Shown piece after piece: positions 8,278 to 16,304 of a stretch of 31,189 nucleotides of DNA. This DNA comes from Caldifarciminota bacterium UBA5631 (GTDB taxonomy: Bacteria > Hydrothermota > Hydrothermia > UBA1063): positions 1 to 31,189 of the forward strand of contig DIJZ01000022.1 of NCBI GenBank assembly GCA_002421425.1, written 5' to 3'. The stretch's first letter is position 1; each line of letters opens with the position of its first letter. The translations under genes and the position numbers were made by a program. A model generated the notes under the pieces. The model was given only the letters and a program-made list of their open reading frames with translations, made no database searches and was not told where the DNA came from.

Positions 8278-11238
8278 TTAAACCTCCTGTAAGGCTTTAT
8301 GCCAAAATTCATACATATCTATAAACATTGCAATTTTTTCTCTACTAATTTTGTCTTTTATTTTTTCATGCGTTGTATTGTCAATTTCAAGCCATTTCTT
8401 GATGAATTCATTAACGACAGGGTTTTTGTGTGGTTCTAAAATATTTATTATCCCTGAAGCCAGAAAGAGAGTAGAGTTATTCTCAAAGTTTTCGAACTTG
8501 TCGTAGAACAGGCTTATCAAATTATTTAGCTTTGACTTGCTCGTTGAAGTTGAAAATGCTTCTTTGAAGTTTAAAAACAGGCCAAAATGCTTTTCTATAT
8601 TGTAGGGTCTGTTGCTTTTTAGTTCCAAAGCTCGTCTATAATTCTGATTTTCATCATAATAAATATCATTTCTTCTTGCATTCGTGTCTAAAAATTCGAA
8701 GTCAAATGTGTTTGGAATGTATTTTACTTTTTCATCATCCTTGATGTTTTTTACGCTTTTAAGCCAATAAAGATTATCTTTGGGTCTAATGTAAAATTGA
8801 TAATCTCCTTTGTTTAGTTCGCCAAAATATAAAGGATAATACTCTCGTGGGTTATTGCATTGCTCTTCTATTTTTTCTTTTTTAAGTTTTTCGTCAAATA
8901 TAGCTTTAAACGCTTTAGCTTCTATTTCAACCCAGAGCTTTTCTCTACCAACCACATCTCTTCTCATTTTTCTTAAAGCATTTATTCCCACGTATAATGG
9001 CTTTTTATAATCCTGAATAACCACCCCTATATGAAGTGGCAATTTACCATACACATATTTGAAATGTTCATCATAAAGTTTTTGAACATTTTTTATTAGA
9101 TCTGGCACATACTCTGCTGGAATAATAAACTGCCAGCTTATTGGTGTTGGGTCTATGATTGATAGGTAGGGTTTGTAAGTTTCGATCTTAGCATTGCTTA
9201 TTTGCAACTCTACTCCAGTATAAGTTTTATCTTCATATCTTCTAAGTTTAAAACTTTGTTTACCTTTATCTTTCAAATATGAAATTAGATATACATTTCC
9301 ATCTTTTGCCCAGAATAATGCATCACCATCATAATATTCTCCATCAGAGATACTAACTTTTTCCCAGTAAAGCCTATTTCTTCTCTCATCTGGTATCTTT
9401 GCTGCACACAATAAAATTTTCTCTATTTCTTCAAAAAACTCTTGTGTGCTCTCCCAGATTCTTCTTAGCCTTGCCGGTGATGGGTTTTTACGAAGGAGAA
9501 ATTGGAGGATGAGAGAGGATAGGAAGTTTATGTCTTTGTCATTCAATTGGTTCCATTCAATTTTTCTACTGTCAAAGTCTATTTTGCTCCCCAATTTTTG
9601 TTTTATAAACTCTTCCCATCTGTCACCAATTGAGCGTTCAAGGAGTAATGACTCGATTATATTATGTTGCTTGATATTAAGGCTATGAAGAACTGGATCG
9701 GTATAATTTTTTAAAACAGTATTCCCAACTCTTTTATCACAATTATTTTTGAAAATTTTTTTTAGTTCATTAGTAAAATTATTGACATCATTTGCCCAGT
9801 TGATGCCTGTTTGTAGCACTGTGGTATTCAACAAATCCCCGTTCAACCAATCCATGAGTTCAAATTTCATTACAACAAGAGCAATTCTATCGTTTTTGTC
9901 TTTTAACTCACTTGTCCAAATGGTTTCACCGCTTCTGTTATTCAGCCATTCATCTATTCTGCCCTTTGTTTTTTGTTCATAACAATCTAAACATATATTT
10001 TGGTTTTCATCTCTTGCATCATCTTCAAAAACTAATCTTTGCCTGCAAATCTGACAGATACCAATTGCCTTACTGTTATTATTTATCGTTAAATCTTTCT
10101 TACTCCAATCAGCTTTTAAAAAGTTTTCCCTTTCTTTTTCTAAAAGAAAGGTTAGGTTCATCAATCCTCTTGATGCCTTGGTGAGAAAAATAGCTGGGTA
10201 AAATTCATCCTTTGATTTTTCTTTAAAAATCTCTAAAATTTTCTCTTTAATTTCTGATAAATCATTTTTCAATACTTCCGAACCGTCTTTATTTTCTCCT
10301 AAATCTTCTCCAACTATAAAGTAAATACCACTTTCATCTCTGTATACTTCGTTTCCTACTGGATACTCATACTCCAGAAGCTTTTTTATTTCTTCATCTA
10401 TTTCTTTTGATACTTCCCTATACCATTTGATATGCGCAGGTTTGAAACCTTTCTCTGCAAGGCCGAATTTATCGTATTGAATTCCGAGAATGCGCCATTT
10501 GATTGAGGTAGGATTATTTTGATAAGTTTGAACATTTGAATTGTCTAAAATCATATTAGCAAGAACTGCTTTAAACATTGAAGCAGTCATATAGGCTTGA
10601 TCCCAGAGGCTAACATCATTGACAGGGTATCTACTATCACTCAAAAGTTTAGAATACCAAAGATTAATTTCATCAAAAATAAATTTTCTAATTTCCTGCC
10701 AGTTTGGGAATTGATAATAATTCTTACTTTGAAGAAAACAGTCCAAGTTTTTAAAGAATGTTAGCCTAGCATCATCTAAATCTTTTTCGTCAACCAAATG
10801 TTTGAAACTTCCAAATGCATTCGATAGCCATAATGGTGTTTGCAATTGAACCTTAGGACTTCCTTTGTCTATTCCAGAATTTACATTCTCACATCCACGA
10901 AAGAAAATTTGCTTAACAAAATACTTACTGCTTTCTCCTCCAAGCATTAATTCTGTTAATGGAAGATTTAATAAAACATTTGGTATGTTGATATTTAAAT
11001 TATCAAAAAGGTTTTTAAGATTTTGAGAGATACTACTAACTTCATTATCAAAATTACCATTATCAATATATTCTTTATAACTACTCCATTTAAATTTATT
11101 TTGTAAATGTTGAAAATTATTTCTCCATCCACCAAATCCTATATGTGTTTTGCCAAGGTTAAATAATAAAGCCCCTATCTCAGCTTTTAAGATTTCATCT
11201 CTATAGTTTTTTAAATCCTGTAAGTTTATTATTGGCAT
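8278..11238 (-). CDS. csx11: Csx11-type Cas10 large subunit of type III-C, both active sites apparently lost
   Basis: This is the large subunit of the III-C effector. The 986-aa protein starts best at the ATG at 11238, with GGAG 8 nt upstream; a GTG at 11247 lacks a usable site. The segment IGALLFNLGKTH (21-32) aligns with the HD motif LLHDLGK of Cas10 proteins, but His-Asp is replaced by Phe26-Asn27. A zinc finger follows (C395, C398, C416, C419). The stretch SPARLRRIWESTQEF (587-601) resembles Csx11. Where the palm should carry GGDD, the sequence reads PTPISWQFIIPAE (about 697-709). Neither DNase nor cyclase activity is therefore expected, in line with the published definition of III-C. It overlaps the cmr6 end by 10 nt. 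Confidence 0.85.
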   Translation of the reverse strand: MPIINLQDLKNYRDEILKAEIGALLFNLGKTHIGFGGWRNNFQHLQNKFKWSSYKEYIDNGNFDNEVSSISQNLKNLFDNLNINIPNVLLNLPLTELMLGGESSKYFVKQIFFRGCENVNSGIDKGSPKVQLQTPLWLSNAFGSFKHLVDEKDLDDARLTFFKNLDCFLQSKNYYQFPNWQEIRKFIFDEINLWYSKLLSDSRYPVNDVSLWDQAYMTASMFKAVLANMILDNSNVQTYQNNPTSIKWRILGIQYDKFGLAEKGFKPAHIKWYREVSKEIDEEIKKLLEYEYPVGNEVYRDESGIYFIVGEDLGENKDGSEVLKNDLSEIKEKILEIFKEKSKDEFYPAIFLTKASRGLMNLTFLLEKERENFLKADWSKKDLTINNNSKAIGICQICRQRLVFEDDARDENQNICLDCYEQKTKGRIDEWLNNRSGETIWTSELKDKNDRIALVVMKFELMDWLNGDLLNTTVLQTGINWANDVNNFTNELKKIFKNNCDKRVGNTVLKNYTDPVLHSLNIKQHNIIESLLLERSIGDRWEEFIKQKLGSKIDFDSRKIEWNQLNDKDINFLSSLILQFLLRKNPSPARLRRIWESTQEFFEEIEKILLCAAKIPDERRNRLYWEKVSISDGEYYDGDALFWAKDGNVYLISYLKDKGKQSFKLRRYEDKTYTGVELQISNAKIETYKPYLSIIDPTPISWQFIIPAEYVPDLIKNVQKLYDEHFKYVYGKLPLHIGVVIQDYKKPLYVGINALRKMRRDVVGREKLWVEIEAKAFKAIFDEKLKKEKIEEQCNNPREYYPLYFGELNKGDYQFYIRPKDNLYWLKSVKNIKDDEKVKYIPNTFDFEFLDTNARRNDIYYDENQNYRRALELKSNRPYNIEKHFGLFLNFKEAFSTSTSKSKLNNLISLFYDKFENFENNSTLFLASGIINILEPHKNPVVNEFIKKWLEIDNTTHEKIKDKISREKIAMFIDMYEFWHKALQEV

Positions 11239-12446
11239 CTTTGCCACTCCATCAATTCAAAATTTTTATCTGAATTTATACAAAAAGATTTCTCTACCAA
11301 CTCAAACCTTCCCCAGCCAAGCTTTGTTTTAGCTCCTATGCCTTCATCTGCTAATTTTTCAATGGCTTTACATAAAATTTTCAAATCCTCTTCAGCTTCA
11401 CTTTTTAATTCATCATCACTCTTTAAAATCCCGTCGAAAGGGATATAAATAATCTGTAAAATCCCCTCAGTATCTTTTGGCACGACTTCGTAATGTATAG
11501 GCACTGTTCCAGCTCTTTTTCTTCTATCGTGTGGATTGATGATTTCTAAAGAAAGTTTATCAAAATAGGTTGGATAAAATATCGCTCTACCTTTGTGTGT
11601 CTGGAATTCTATTGGTAAGTTTGATTTTTGGATTTTGGATGAAATTTGTTTTTTTAATTCTTCTAAAAGAGCCTGTTCATCACTCGAATTTTTGATATTA
11701 TCAATCAACCCCTTGTTTACTTTAATTCCAAGTTCAAAAAGCATAAATTCCAGGATTTTATCTTTAAACTCTTTTAAGTTTTTGGATTTTTCTCTTAAGT
11801 ACTCTTCTATTACTTTTATATTTTCAGAACCAGCACCAAATATCCTGAGATAGCTTTCTATGATCTCTTTTCTTTTACTAGATTCATTTTCTTCATTGAG
11901 CAGCTTTTTAAAAGCTCCAGCTAAAGCCCCTTTCCATGAAGAACCTCTAACCATTGGAATTTTAAAAACTTTTTCTTTTAGTACTGGATTCTGGATAATA
12001 TAAAACTCATCGTCATCTTTTGAAAAGTACGGGGCTATAAGGTTAAATTTAACCCAGATAGCAAAAGAGTATTGAGGAAGTTTATCTATAAGGTTTTTTA
12101 TGTTGCTTGGGTCTGTGATTATGCCTGAAATTCGCTGGATTTGGCTCAATGTGCCAATCTGGAAAATTTTGGATTTTGGTTTTAAAATCTTCTCTTTCAA
12201 AAAGGCTAAAGGAAAGTCTTTTGTGGTGTCTGTATTTTTGTTTTTTTTAATAAAATTATTGTCAAATTGATTCTCCAAAAATTTAAAATCTTTTTTGAGC
12301 AATCCCTGATTGTTGTTATAATTGTTAATTTTATTATAATTTTTAGGTTTAAAGTAGTATTTACAAAATGCAATGTAGTGATATAAATTTTGCACTTTAT
12401 CTTTGTTTATCTCTTGCAATGCATCATATGTTTTCCTATTACTCAT
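11229..12446 (-). CDS. cmr6: Cmr6-like RAMP protein of the type III-C module
   Basis: This 405-aa Cas7-group RAMP protein probably forms the 3' end of the III-C backbone next to Cmr1. The N-terminal 130 residues are Asn/Lys-rich and variable. The RAMP core begins at FAIWVKFNLIAPYF, continues with PMVRGSSWKGALAGAFKKLL (the conserved G-S-S-x-K-G loop) and closes with a glycine-rich EGIGAKTKLGWGRFEL near the C-terminus, which is characteristic of Cmr6. GRAIFYPTYFDKLSLEIINPH is also Cmr6-like. It lies 11 nt after cmr1 and overlaps cas10. The very AT-rich coding sequence is typical of this module. Confidence 0.85.
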   Translation of the reverse strand: MSNRKTYDALQEINKDKVQNLYHYIAFCKYYFKPKNYNKINNYNNNQGLLKKDFKFLENQFDNNFIKKNKNTDTTKDFPLAFLKEKILKPKSKIFQIGTLSQIQRISGIITDPSNIKNLIDKLPQYSFAIWVKFNLIAPYFSKDDDEFYIIQNPVLKEKVFKIPMVRGSSWKGALAGAFKKLLNEENESSKRKEIIESYLRIFGAGSENIKVIEEYLREKSKNLKEFKDKILEFMLFELGIKVNKGLIDNIKNSSDEQALLEELKKQISSKIQKSNLPIEFQTHKGRAIFYPTYFDKLSLEIINPHDRRKRAGTVPIHYEVVPKDTEGILQIIYIPFDGILKSDDELKSEAEEDLKILCKAIEKLADEGIGAKTKLGWGRFELVEKSFCINSDKNFELMEWQRCQ

Positions 12447-12457
12447 CTTCTGCCTCC

Positions 12458-13489
12458 TTAATCATACAAACTTAAAATTCCAGCAATAGAAAGTAAGCCA
12501 CATTCATAAGAATTGTTATTTGATTTATTTATGTAAGGTAAAATCTTTGAGCCCTGAGGAAGATCTTCGCCTTGAATGTTTCCAGTTTTGCCAAATAGAT
12601 AGTGTCTCTCTTTTTGATCGTTTTCTATTTTTCTCAGGTTGGCTTTTTTAAGAATTAAACCTTTTATGGCATTGAGATAATTTTCACAGCTTGTGGATTT
12701 TGTTATTAATATTTTTGTTTTGTTTTTTAAATCATTTACAACATTTATCGTTTCTACAATGCTATGAATGTTAAGCTTTTCGTTTAATCCCTCACACGAA
12801 AAATCAAATTCTTCTTTTTTCCCACCATTACTTTCTCCCTCAACACTAAAAACCTTGAGTCGCCCATAACCAATATTCCATCCGCCGCCCCAGTAACCGT
12901 ATTTATCCATAAAGGTAAGTAAAGGCAAAAAGATAGCATCTTTTATATTTTGCTCAACTTCAAAACTAACTAAAAATTTACCCCAAAAGTATGGAATTTT
13001 AAAATAAAAAACCGAGTAATCATTATTAGAACGTACTGGACAATTATTTCCTTCTTGAATTTGATTTGGATTATTTTTATTTATGCAAAATTTGCCAGGA
13101 AGATTTAATTTATTACCAAAACAATAATCTTCCAAAAGTTGAATACCTTTTATCTCAATCAAACTCCTCCAGCCCGTAGTTCCAAATACTATAGCTGGAA
13201 TGGGAACGTTAAGTTCTCTTAATGCCTGAACCTGATTGTTAAAATCGGTACCAGAGTCCAAAAATTTCTTTTTTATCTCATCATTCTTTATATCTTTCTC
13301 AAATCTACCTTTATCTGAATCAAACTCCTCTTTCTTACAAATTCCGCCAAAATAACAAATTACCTCAAACCAGAACCTCAAACTTCCTATTAACGAAGAT
13401 GGTCTTATTTCTGAATTTTCCATCCACGCATCACCTGTCCAGAGAGGTGTAATTGTTTCAAAATCTATTTTTAGTTTAACCTTTGCCAT
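12458..13489 (-). CDS. cmr1: Cmr1-like RAMP protein of the type III-C module
   Basis: This 343-aa Cas7-group protein is predicted to cap the 3' end of the crRNA in the III-C complex. The N-terminus VKLKIDFETITPLWTGDAW followed by EIRPSSLIGSLRFWFEVI is a clear Cmr1 signature (TPL-x-x-G, then RP-x-S-x-x-G-x-LRFW). A glycine-rich loop GYWGGGWNIGYGRLKVF is the RAMP G-loop. It is the first III-C gene and starts 17 nt after the cas8b stop with a strong Shine-Dalgarno (GAGGAGG). It therefore marks the proximal boundary of the module embedded in the type I-B operon. Confidence 0.9.
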   Translation of the reverse strand: MAKVKLKIDFETITPLWTGDAWMENSEIRPSSLIGSLRFWFEVICYFGGICKKEEFDSDKGRFEKDIKNDEIKKKFLDSGTDFNNQVQALRELNVPIPAIVFGTTGWRSLIEIKGIQLLEDYCFGNKLNLPGKFCINKNNPNQIQEGNNCPVRSNNDYSVFYFKIPYFWGKFLVSFEVEQNIKDAIFLPLLTFMDKYGYWGGGWNIGYGRLKVFSVEGESNGGKKEEFDFSCEGLNEKLNIHSIVETINVVNDLKNKTKILITKSTSCENYLNAIKGLILKKANLRKIENDQKERHYLFGKTGNIQGEDLPQGSKILPYINKSNNNSYECGLLSIAGILSLYD

Positions 13490-13506
13490 TTTTCCTCCTC
13501 AATAGT

Positions 13507-15192
13507 TTATTCTTTCTTATAGGCTAATTGGGCTACCTCATCGCTTAAGCTCATGCCGCAAACAAAGTAGAAGTTTATTTCATCAACAGACATTTTCCAG
13601 CTATCCCCAGCCTCAAGAAAATATCGTGCACACTCCCTTGCAATCATTCTTTTTACTAAGTCAAAGGCATCGTACTCTTCTAATTTATTTTGAACTTCAG
13701 TTAGGAGATTCTTAATATCCTTTTCGTCCATTTTTAAGCTTTTCAGCTTTTTCATAAAAGGTTTTGACCCTCTTTCATAGTACTGTTTGTTTAAAAGCAT
13801 TTGCGTCAATGCACCGAGTAAGAAAATCCCCCTTTTTGCGGAGGTATTCAATGATTTACTGTACTTCTCAAAGAGTAGGTCAAATGTACTCTGCTCCATT
13901 GTCACCTCCTCAAAACTTAATATGCCAATTTTTTCAAAAAATGAGACACACATTAAAGCATCTTTTGCTCTATTTAAATAAAAACCATCATTAATGAACT
14001 CTTTTTTTATTATTTGCATAAAAAACCTGACAAGAAAACCGAAACTAATTTTTTTTCCTTTAAAAACCGAATCCACTATTTCTAAAAAGTATTTGTCGAG
14101 GTCATAGTTTTTTTTGTCTTCGTCTGATTTTTTGAAAAAGGTTCGGATTTTTCCAAAGTTGAACTCTTCGCCGAATAGTGAGTCAGCATTTTCTTTTTGG
14201 GCAAAAATTTGCCTTAACCTGGAGGGAAGTACGTCTTCAATTAGGAGAAGAACACGCTCAGCACTGTGCTGCTGTTGTAAAAATAAAAAGTTCAGTGTAA
14301 TTGTATCGCCTTTTTGTGACAGAAATTCGAGTATTTCTTCTTCGTCATCGGTTATTCTTTTTATGGTTCTGTCTTTTAATGTAATTAACTTGTGAGTATC
14401 AGCGAGTGTGTCTATAATTTCTTTGATTACCTGGTCATCCTCTGTTAGTGTATTAGGTATTAGGTTATACTTTAGACCGTAAAATCTGAACGTGAGTTTG
14501 TTGTCAATAAACTTTCTGCCTTGCTCGAGAAGGTCTCTACATTCTGAACATACGGGAAAGTTCTTCCAAAAGTTTCTTCTGTCAAAACCAGTTATGAAGC
14601 CTGGTTTATCATCGGTATCAAAATTATATACTAAAGTTCTTGCCGAGATGTCTTCCCTAACTCTTCCACAAATAGAGCAGGTCTTGTTTTTAGACGAAGA
14701 TTTACCGACTTTTTTGTAAAGTAGCACTCTTTTGGCCTTAGTGAAAAGTTCGAGTTCTCCAGGGTATTTTGTACCAATTTTGAAAGCAAGGAACTTAATG
14801 GATTTTCTTCCTACTTCTGCTATTTTTTCCCTCAATCTCTGTAAAATCTTATCTTTGTGCTCTTCTATATTTCTTACTATCTTTTGTAGGATTTCTCTTT
14901 CTTCTCCGTTTAAGTTTTGTACTCCTTGGCAACTCTCTATCCAATTTTTAATCTTCCGAAAAGTTTTCTCAATCTCTGTGATGGGCGCCATGGGTGCGGG
15001 TTTATTTCCTTTGCTTTCTCCCTCTTTATAAAGATAGTGGGGAATCTTTTCTACCTGGAATTGTTCAAGTTCAATATCTGAGAATTCGTAATTCTCGTTA
15101 AAAACAATTGCAACTACATATCCCTCAATGGGTTTTGAAGGATGCTCTATTTCCTCTAACAAACTCCCAATACGTACTACTGCTGAAAGCAT
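13507..15192 (-). CDS. cas8b: Type I-B Cascade large subunit Cas8b (TM1802/Csh1 family)
   Basis: Cas8b is the large Cascade subunit that recognises the PAM and recruits Cas3. The 561-aa protein fits the TM1802/Csh1 family, with a two-pair zinc-binding region CSICGRVRE (C172, C175) and FPVCSECRDLL (C215, C218) separated by about 40 residues, including the family-like YNFDTDDKPGFITGFD. The C-terminus is mostly helical. It follows cas6 by 21 nt, with its Shine-Dalgarno in the loop of a perfect hairpin (15193-15220). In ordinary I-B loci the next gene is cas7; here cas7 is displaced about 7.6 kb downstream by the III-C genes. Confidence 0.9.
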   Translation of the reverse strand: MLSAVVRIGSLLEEIEHPSKPIEGYVVAIVFNENYEFSDIELEQFQVEKIPHYLYKEGESKGNKPAPMAPITEIEKTFRKIKNWIESCQGVQNLNGEEREILQKIVRNIEEHKDKILQRLREKIAEVGRKSIKFLAFKIGTKYPGELELFTKAKRVLLYKKVGKSSSKNKTCSICGRVREDISARTLVYNFDTDDKPGFITGFDRRNFWKNFPVCSECRDLLEQGRKFIDNKLTFRFYGLKYNLIPNTLTEDDQVIKEIIDTLADTHKLITLKDRTIKRITDDEEEILEFLSQKGDTITLNFLFLQQQHSAERVLLLIEDVLPSRLRQIFAQKENADSLFGEEFNFGKIRTFFKKSDEDKKNYDLDKYFLEIVDSVFKGKKISFGFLVRFFMQIIKKEFINDGFYLNRAKDALMCVSFFEKIGILSFEEVTMEQSTFDLLFEKYSKSLNTSAKRGIFLLGALTQMLLNKQYYERGSKPFMKKLKSLKMDEKDIKNLLTEVQNKLEEYDAFDLVKRMIARECARYFLEAGDSWKMSVDEINFYFVCGMSLSDEVAQLAYKKE

Positions 15193-15220
15193 TTTGTAAT
15201 TCCTCCCCTCAAATTACAAA
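15193..15220 (-). promoter_or_regulatory. Perfect hairpin presenting the cas8b ribosome-binding site
   Basis: On the minus strand the sequence is TTTGTAATT, then a 10-nt loop TGAGGGGAGG, then AATTACAAA, directly followed by the cas8b ATG. The 9-bp stem is perfect and the loop is exactly the Shine-Dalgarno. The cas6 stop codon lies within the upstream arm. It could act as an RNA switch for cas8b translation or as a palindromic protein-binding site. The structure is seen; the function is inferred. Confidence 0.5.
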
Positions 15221-15987
15221 CGCGCTTTCTTTTTCGAATGATTACTCTTCAAAATTTCTATGCATCCAAATCCACTGGAATTTTTAGCTCCCAAGCCCGC
15301 CTCGAAAGCTAACTGAAAAAGTTCTGGAGGAAGGCTGAGCTCGAAGACACCATCCCAGCCTTTTACCAGGTTGCCGTGGTGTAGAAGAATTTTCTCATCC
15401 TTTTTGGTGACTTTGAAGGGTTTGATGGAACCTCCGTAAATATCCTTGCCGAACCATATTCTTGCCTTTCTCTGAAGGTTCTTTAGAAGGAGTTTCTCAA
15501 AGTCTTCTTCAAAGGGACTGTAATAGTAAATCTTTTTTTTGCCATCTAAGGTCAAAACGGTGCTGTATACTGTAATGGGAGAAAGGGTTTTCACAAGAAC
15601 TTTTTCTGCGTATTCAGGCGTTGGTTCCACTTCAATGGAAGCGAGTTCAAAAGTTTCATTACCAAGCTCAATATTAGTTTTCTTTATTAAGTTTGTAGCA
15701 AAAGATTGAATAAATTCGCTATAGGGGGAGGCTACTACTAAGTATACATCACCGTGAAATACTATATGCCCCTCTCTTATTTTTACTTTTTCGGTGGATA
15801 TAAGGCGTGAAAAGGTAAAGAACTTGATTTGTCTTTTCGACGCGGGGTCCTTGAATCCTTCGTTGTGTAATTTTTCTGCAATAGGCTCGTCGAGATTTTG
15901 GTAAATGAAGGCCTGAACTATATGATTATAATGTAAAGGTAGAACAGATATTTCACTACAAGATTTGAATTTTATCTTTAAACGCAT
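15214..15987 (-). CDS. cas6: crRNA-processing endoribonuclease Cas6
   Basis: Cas6 cuts the pre-crRNA within each repeat and supplies mature guides. The 257-aa protein has the canonical start MRLKIKF and the LPLHYNHIVQAFIYQNL segment. H41 in KLHNEGF is a candidate catalytic His, and FFTFSRL follows. Near the C-terminus is the RAMP glycine-rich loop GLGAKNSSGFGCIEIL (about 231-246). It is the first gene of the operon and the only Cas6 in the window, so it probably serves both the I-B and III-C effectors. The promoter is only 11 nt upstream and no Shine-Dalgarno is present, so the mRNA should be nearly leaderless. Confidence 0.93.
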   Translation of the reverse strand: MRLKIKFKSCSEISVLPLHYNHIVQAFIYQNLDEPIAEKLHNEGFKDPASKRQIKFFTFSRLISTEKVKIREGHIVFHGDVYLVVASPYSEFIQSFATNLIKKTNIELGNETFELASIEVEPTPEYAEKVLVKTLSPITVYSTVLTLDGKKKIYYYSPFEEDFEKLLLKNLQRKARIWFGKDIYGGSIKPFKVTKKDEKILLHHGNLVKGWDGVFELSLPPELFQLAFEAGLGAKNSSGFGCIEILKSNHSKKKARL

Positions 15988-15998
15988 CGATTTTAAAC

Positions 15999-16027
15999 AT
16001 TATAAATTTAGAGTGAAAAATTGTCAA
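15999..16027 (-). promoter_or_regulatory. Perfect sigma-70-type promoter of the cas operon
   Basis: On the minus strand TTGACA (16022-16027) is followed by exactly 17 nt and TATAAT (15999-16004). Both hexamers match consensus. The -10 box ends 11 nt before the cas6 ATG, so the predicted start near 15992 leaves about 5 nt of untranslated RNA. All 14 cas genes downstream are separated by 21 nt or less, so this promoter probably drives the whole operon. Confidence 0.8.
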
Positions 16028-16213
16028 TAGTTCAGCTGTTAGAAAAAGTCGTATACAAATTTACAAACATTTGCGCGGGTATATGGCAATTGTCCAAAAT
16101 GTTTGTTGAGGTTCTCTGGTTTATTTTTTTGTAGGATGACCTTATTAATTAAAGCGCTCTTTTGATACCGATAAAGGATTCTATTGAATTTTTGGCAAAT
16201 AGTTATTTCAGAT

Positions 16214-16235
16214 AACACACTCACAAGAGTGTGTT
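16214..16235. repeat. Perfect 9-bp inverted repeat in the cas6/arsC divergent region
   Basis: AACACACTC, loop ACAA, GAGTGTGTT. It lies in the 317-bp region (15988-16304) between the divergent cas operon and arsC promoters, about 35 bp upstream of the arsC -35 box and about 190 bp from the cas promoter. It has no strong T-run, and no gene reads into it, so it looks more like an operator or activator site than a terminator. Between it and the cas promoter I see nothing else convincing. Confidence 0.4.
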
Positions 16236-16269
16236 TGTAATGTTTTAAATCTAAGGTGATTGTCAAATC

Positions 16270-16298
16270 TTGAATAGTTTAAGTGAAAATGATAAAAT
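16270..16298 (+). promoter_or_regulatory. Promoter of arsC, predicted leaderless
   Basis: TTGAAT (16270-16275), a 17-nt spacer and TAAAAT (16293-16298), with an upstream TG giving an extended -10 (TGATAAAAT). The -10 ends 6 nt before the arsC ATG, so transcription should begin at or next to the start codon. No Shine-Dalgarno is present. Confidence 0.65.
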
Positions 16299-16304
16299 TA
16301 GAAC

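Noticed and set aside
8277..8312. Longer cmr4 start giving a 35-nt overlap with cas10
   Set aside because: The ATG at 8276 has an ideal AGGAGG and the extra 12 residues look unlike Cmr4, so the overlap is an artefact of start choice.
5875..13515. Insertion by a mobile element at the III-C module boundaries
   Set aside because: No terminal inverted repeats, target duplications or transposase remnants are visible. Only Shine-Dalgarno sequences are shared at the junctions.
16039..16266. Open frame of 75 codons on the minus strand between the cas promoter and arsC
   Set aside because: It starts at a TTG without a ribosome-binding site, crosses the inverted repeat, has no recognisable motif and ends just before the cas promoter. 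Most likely a chance frame.
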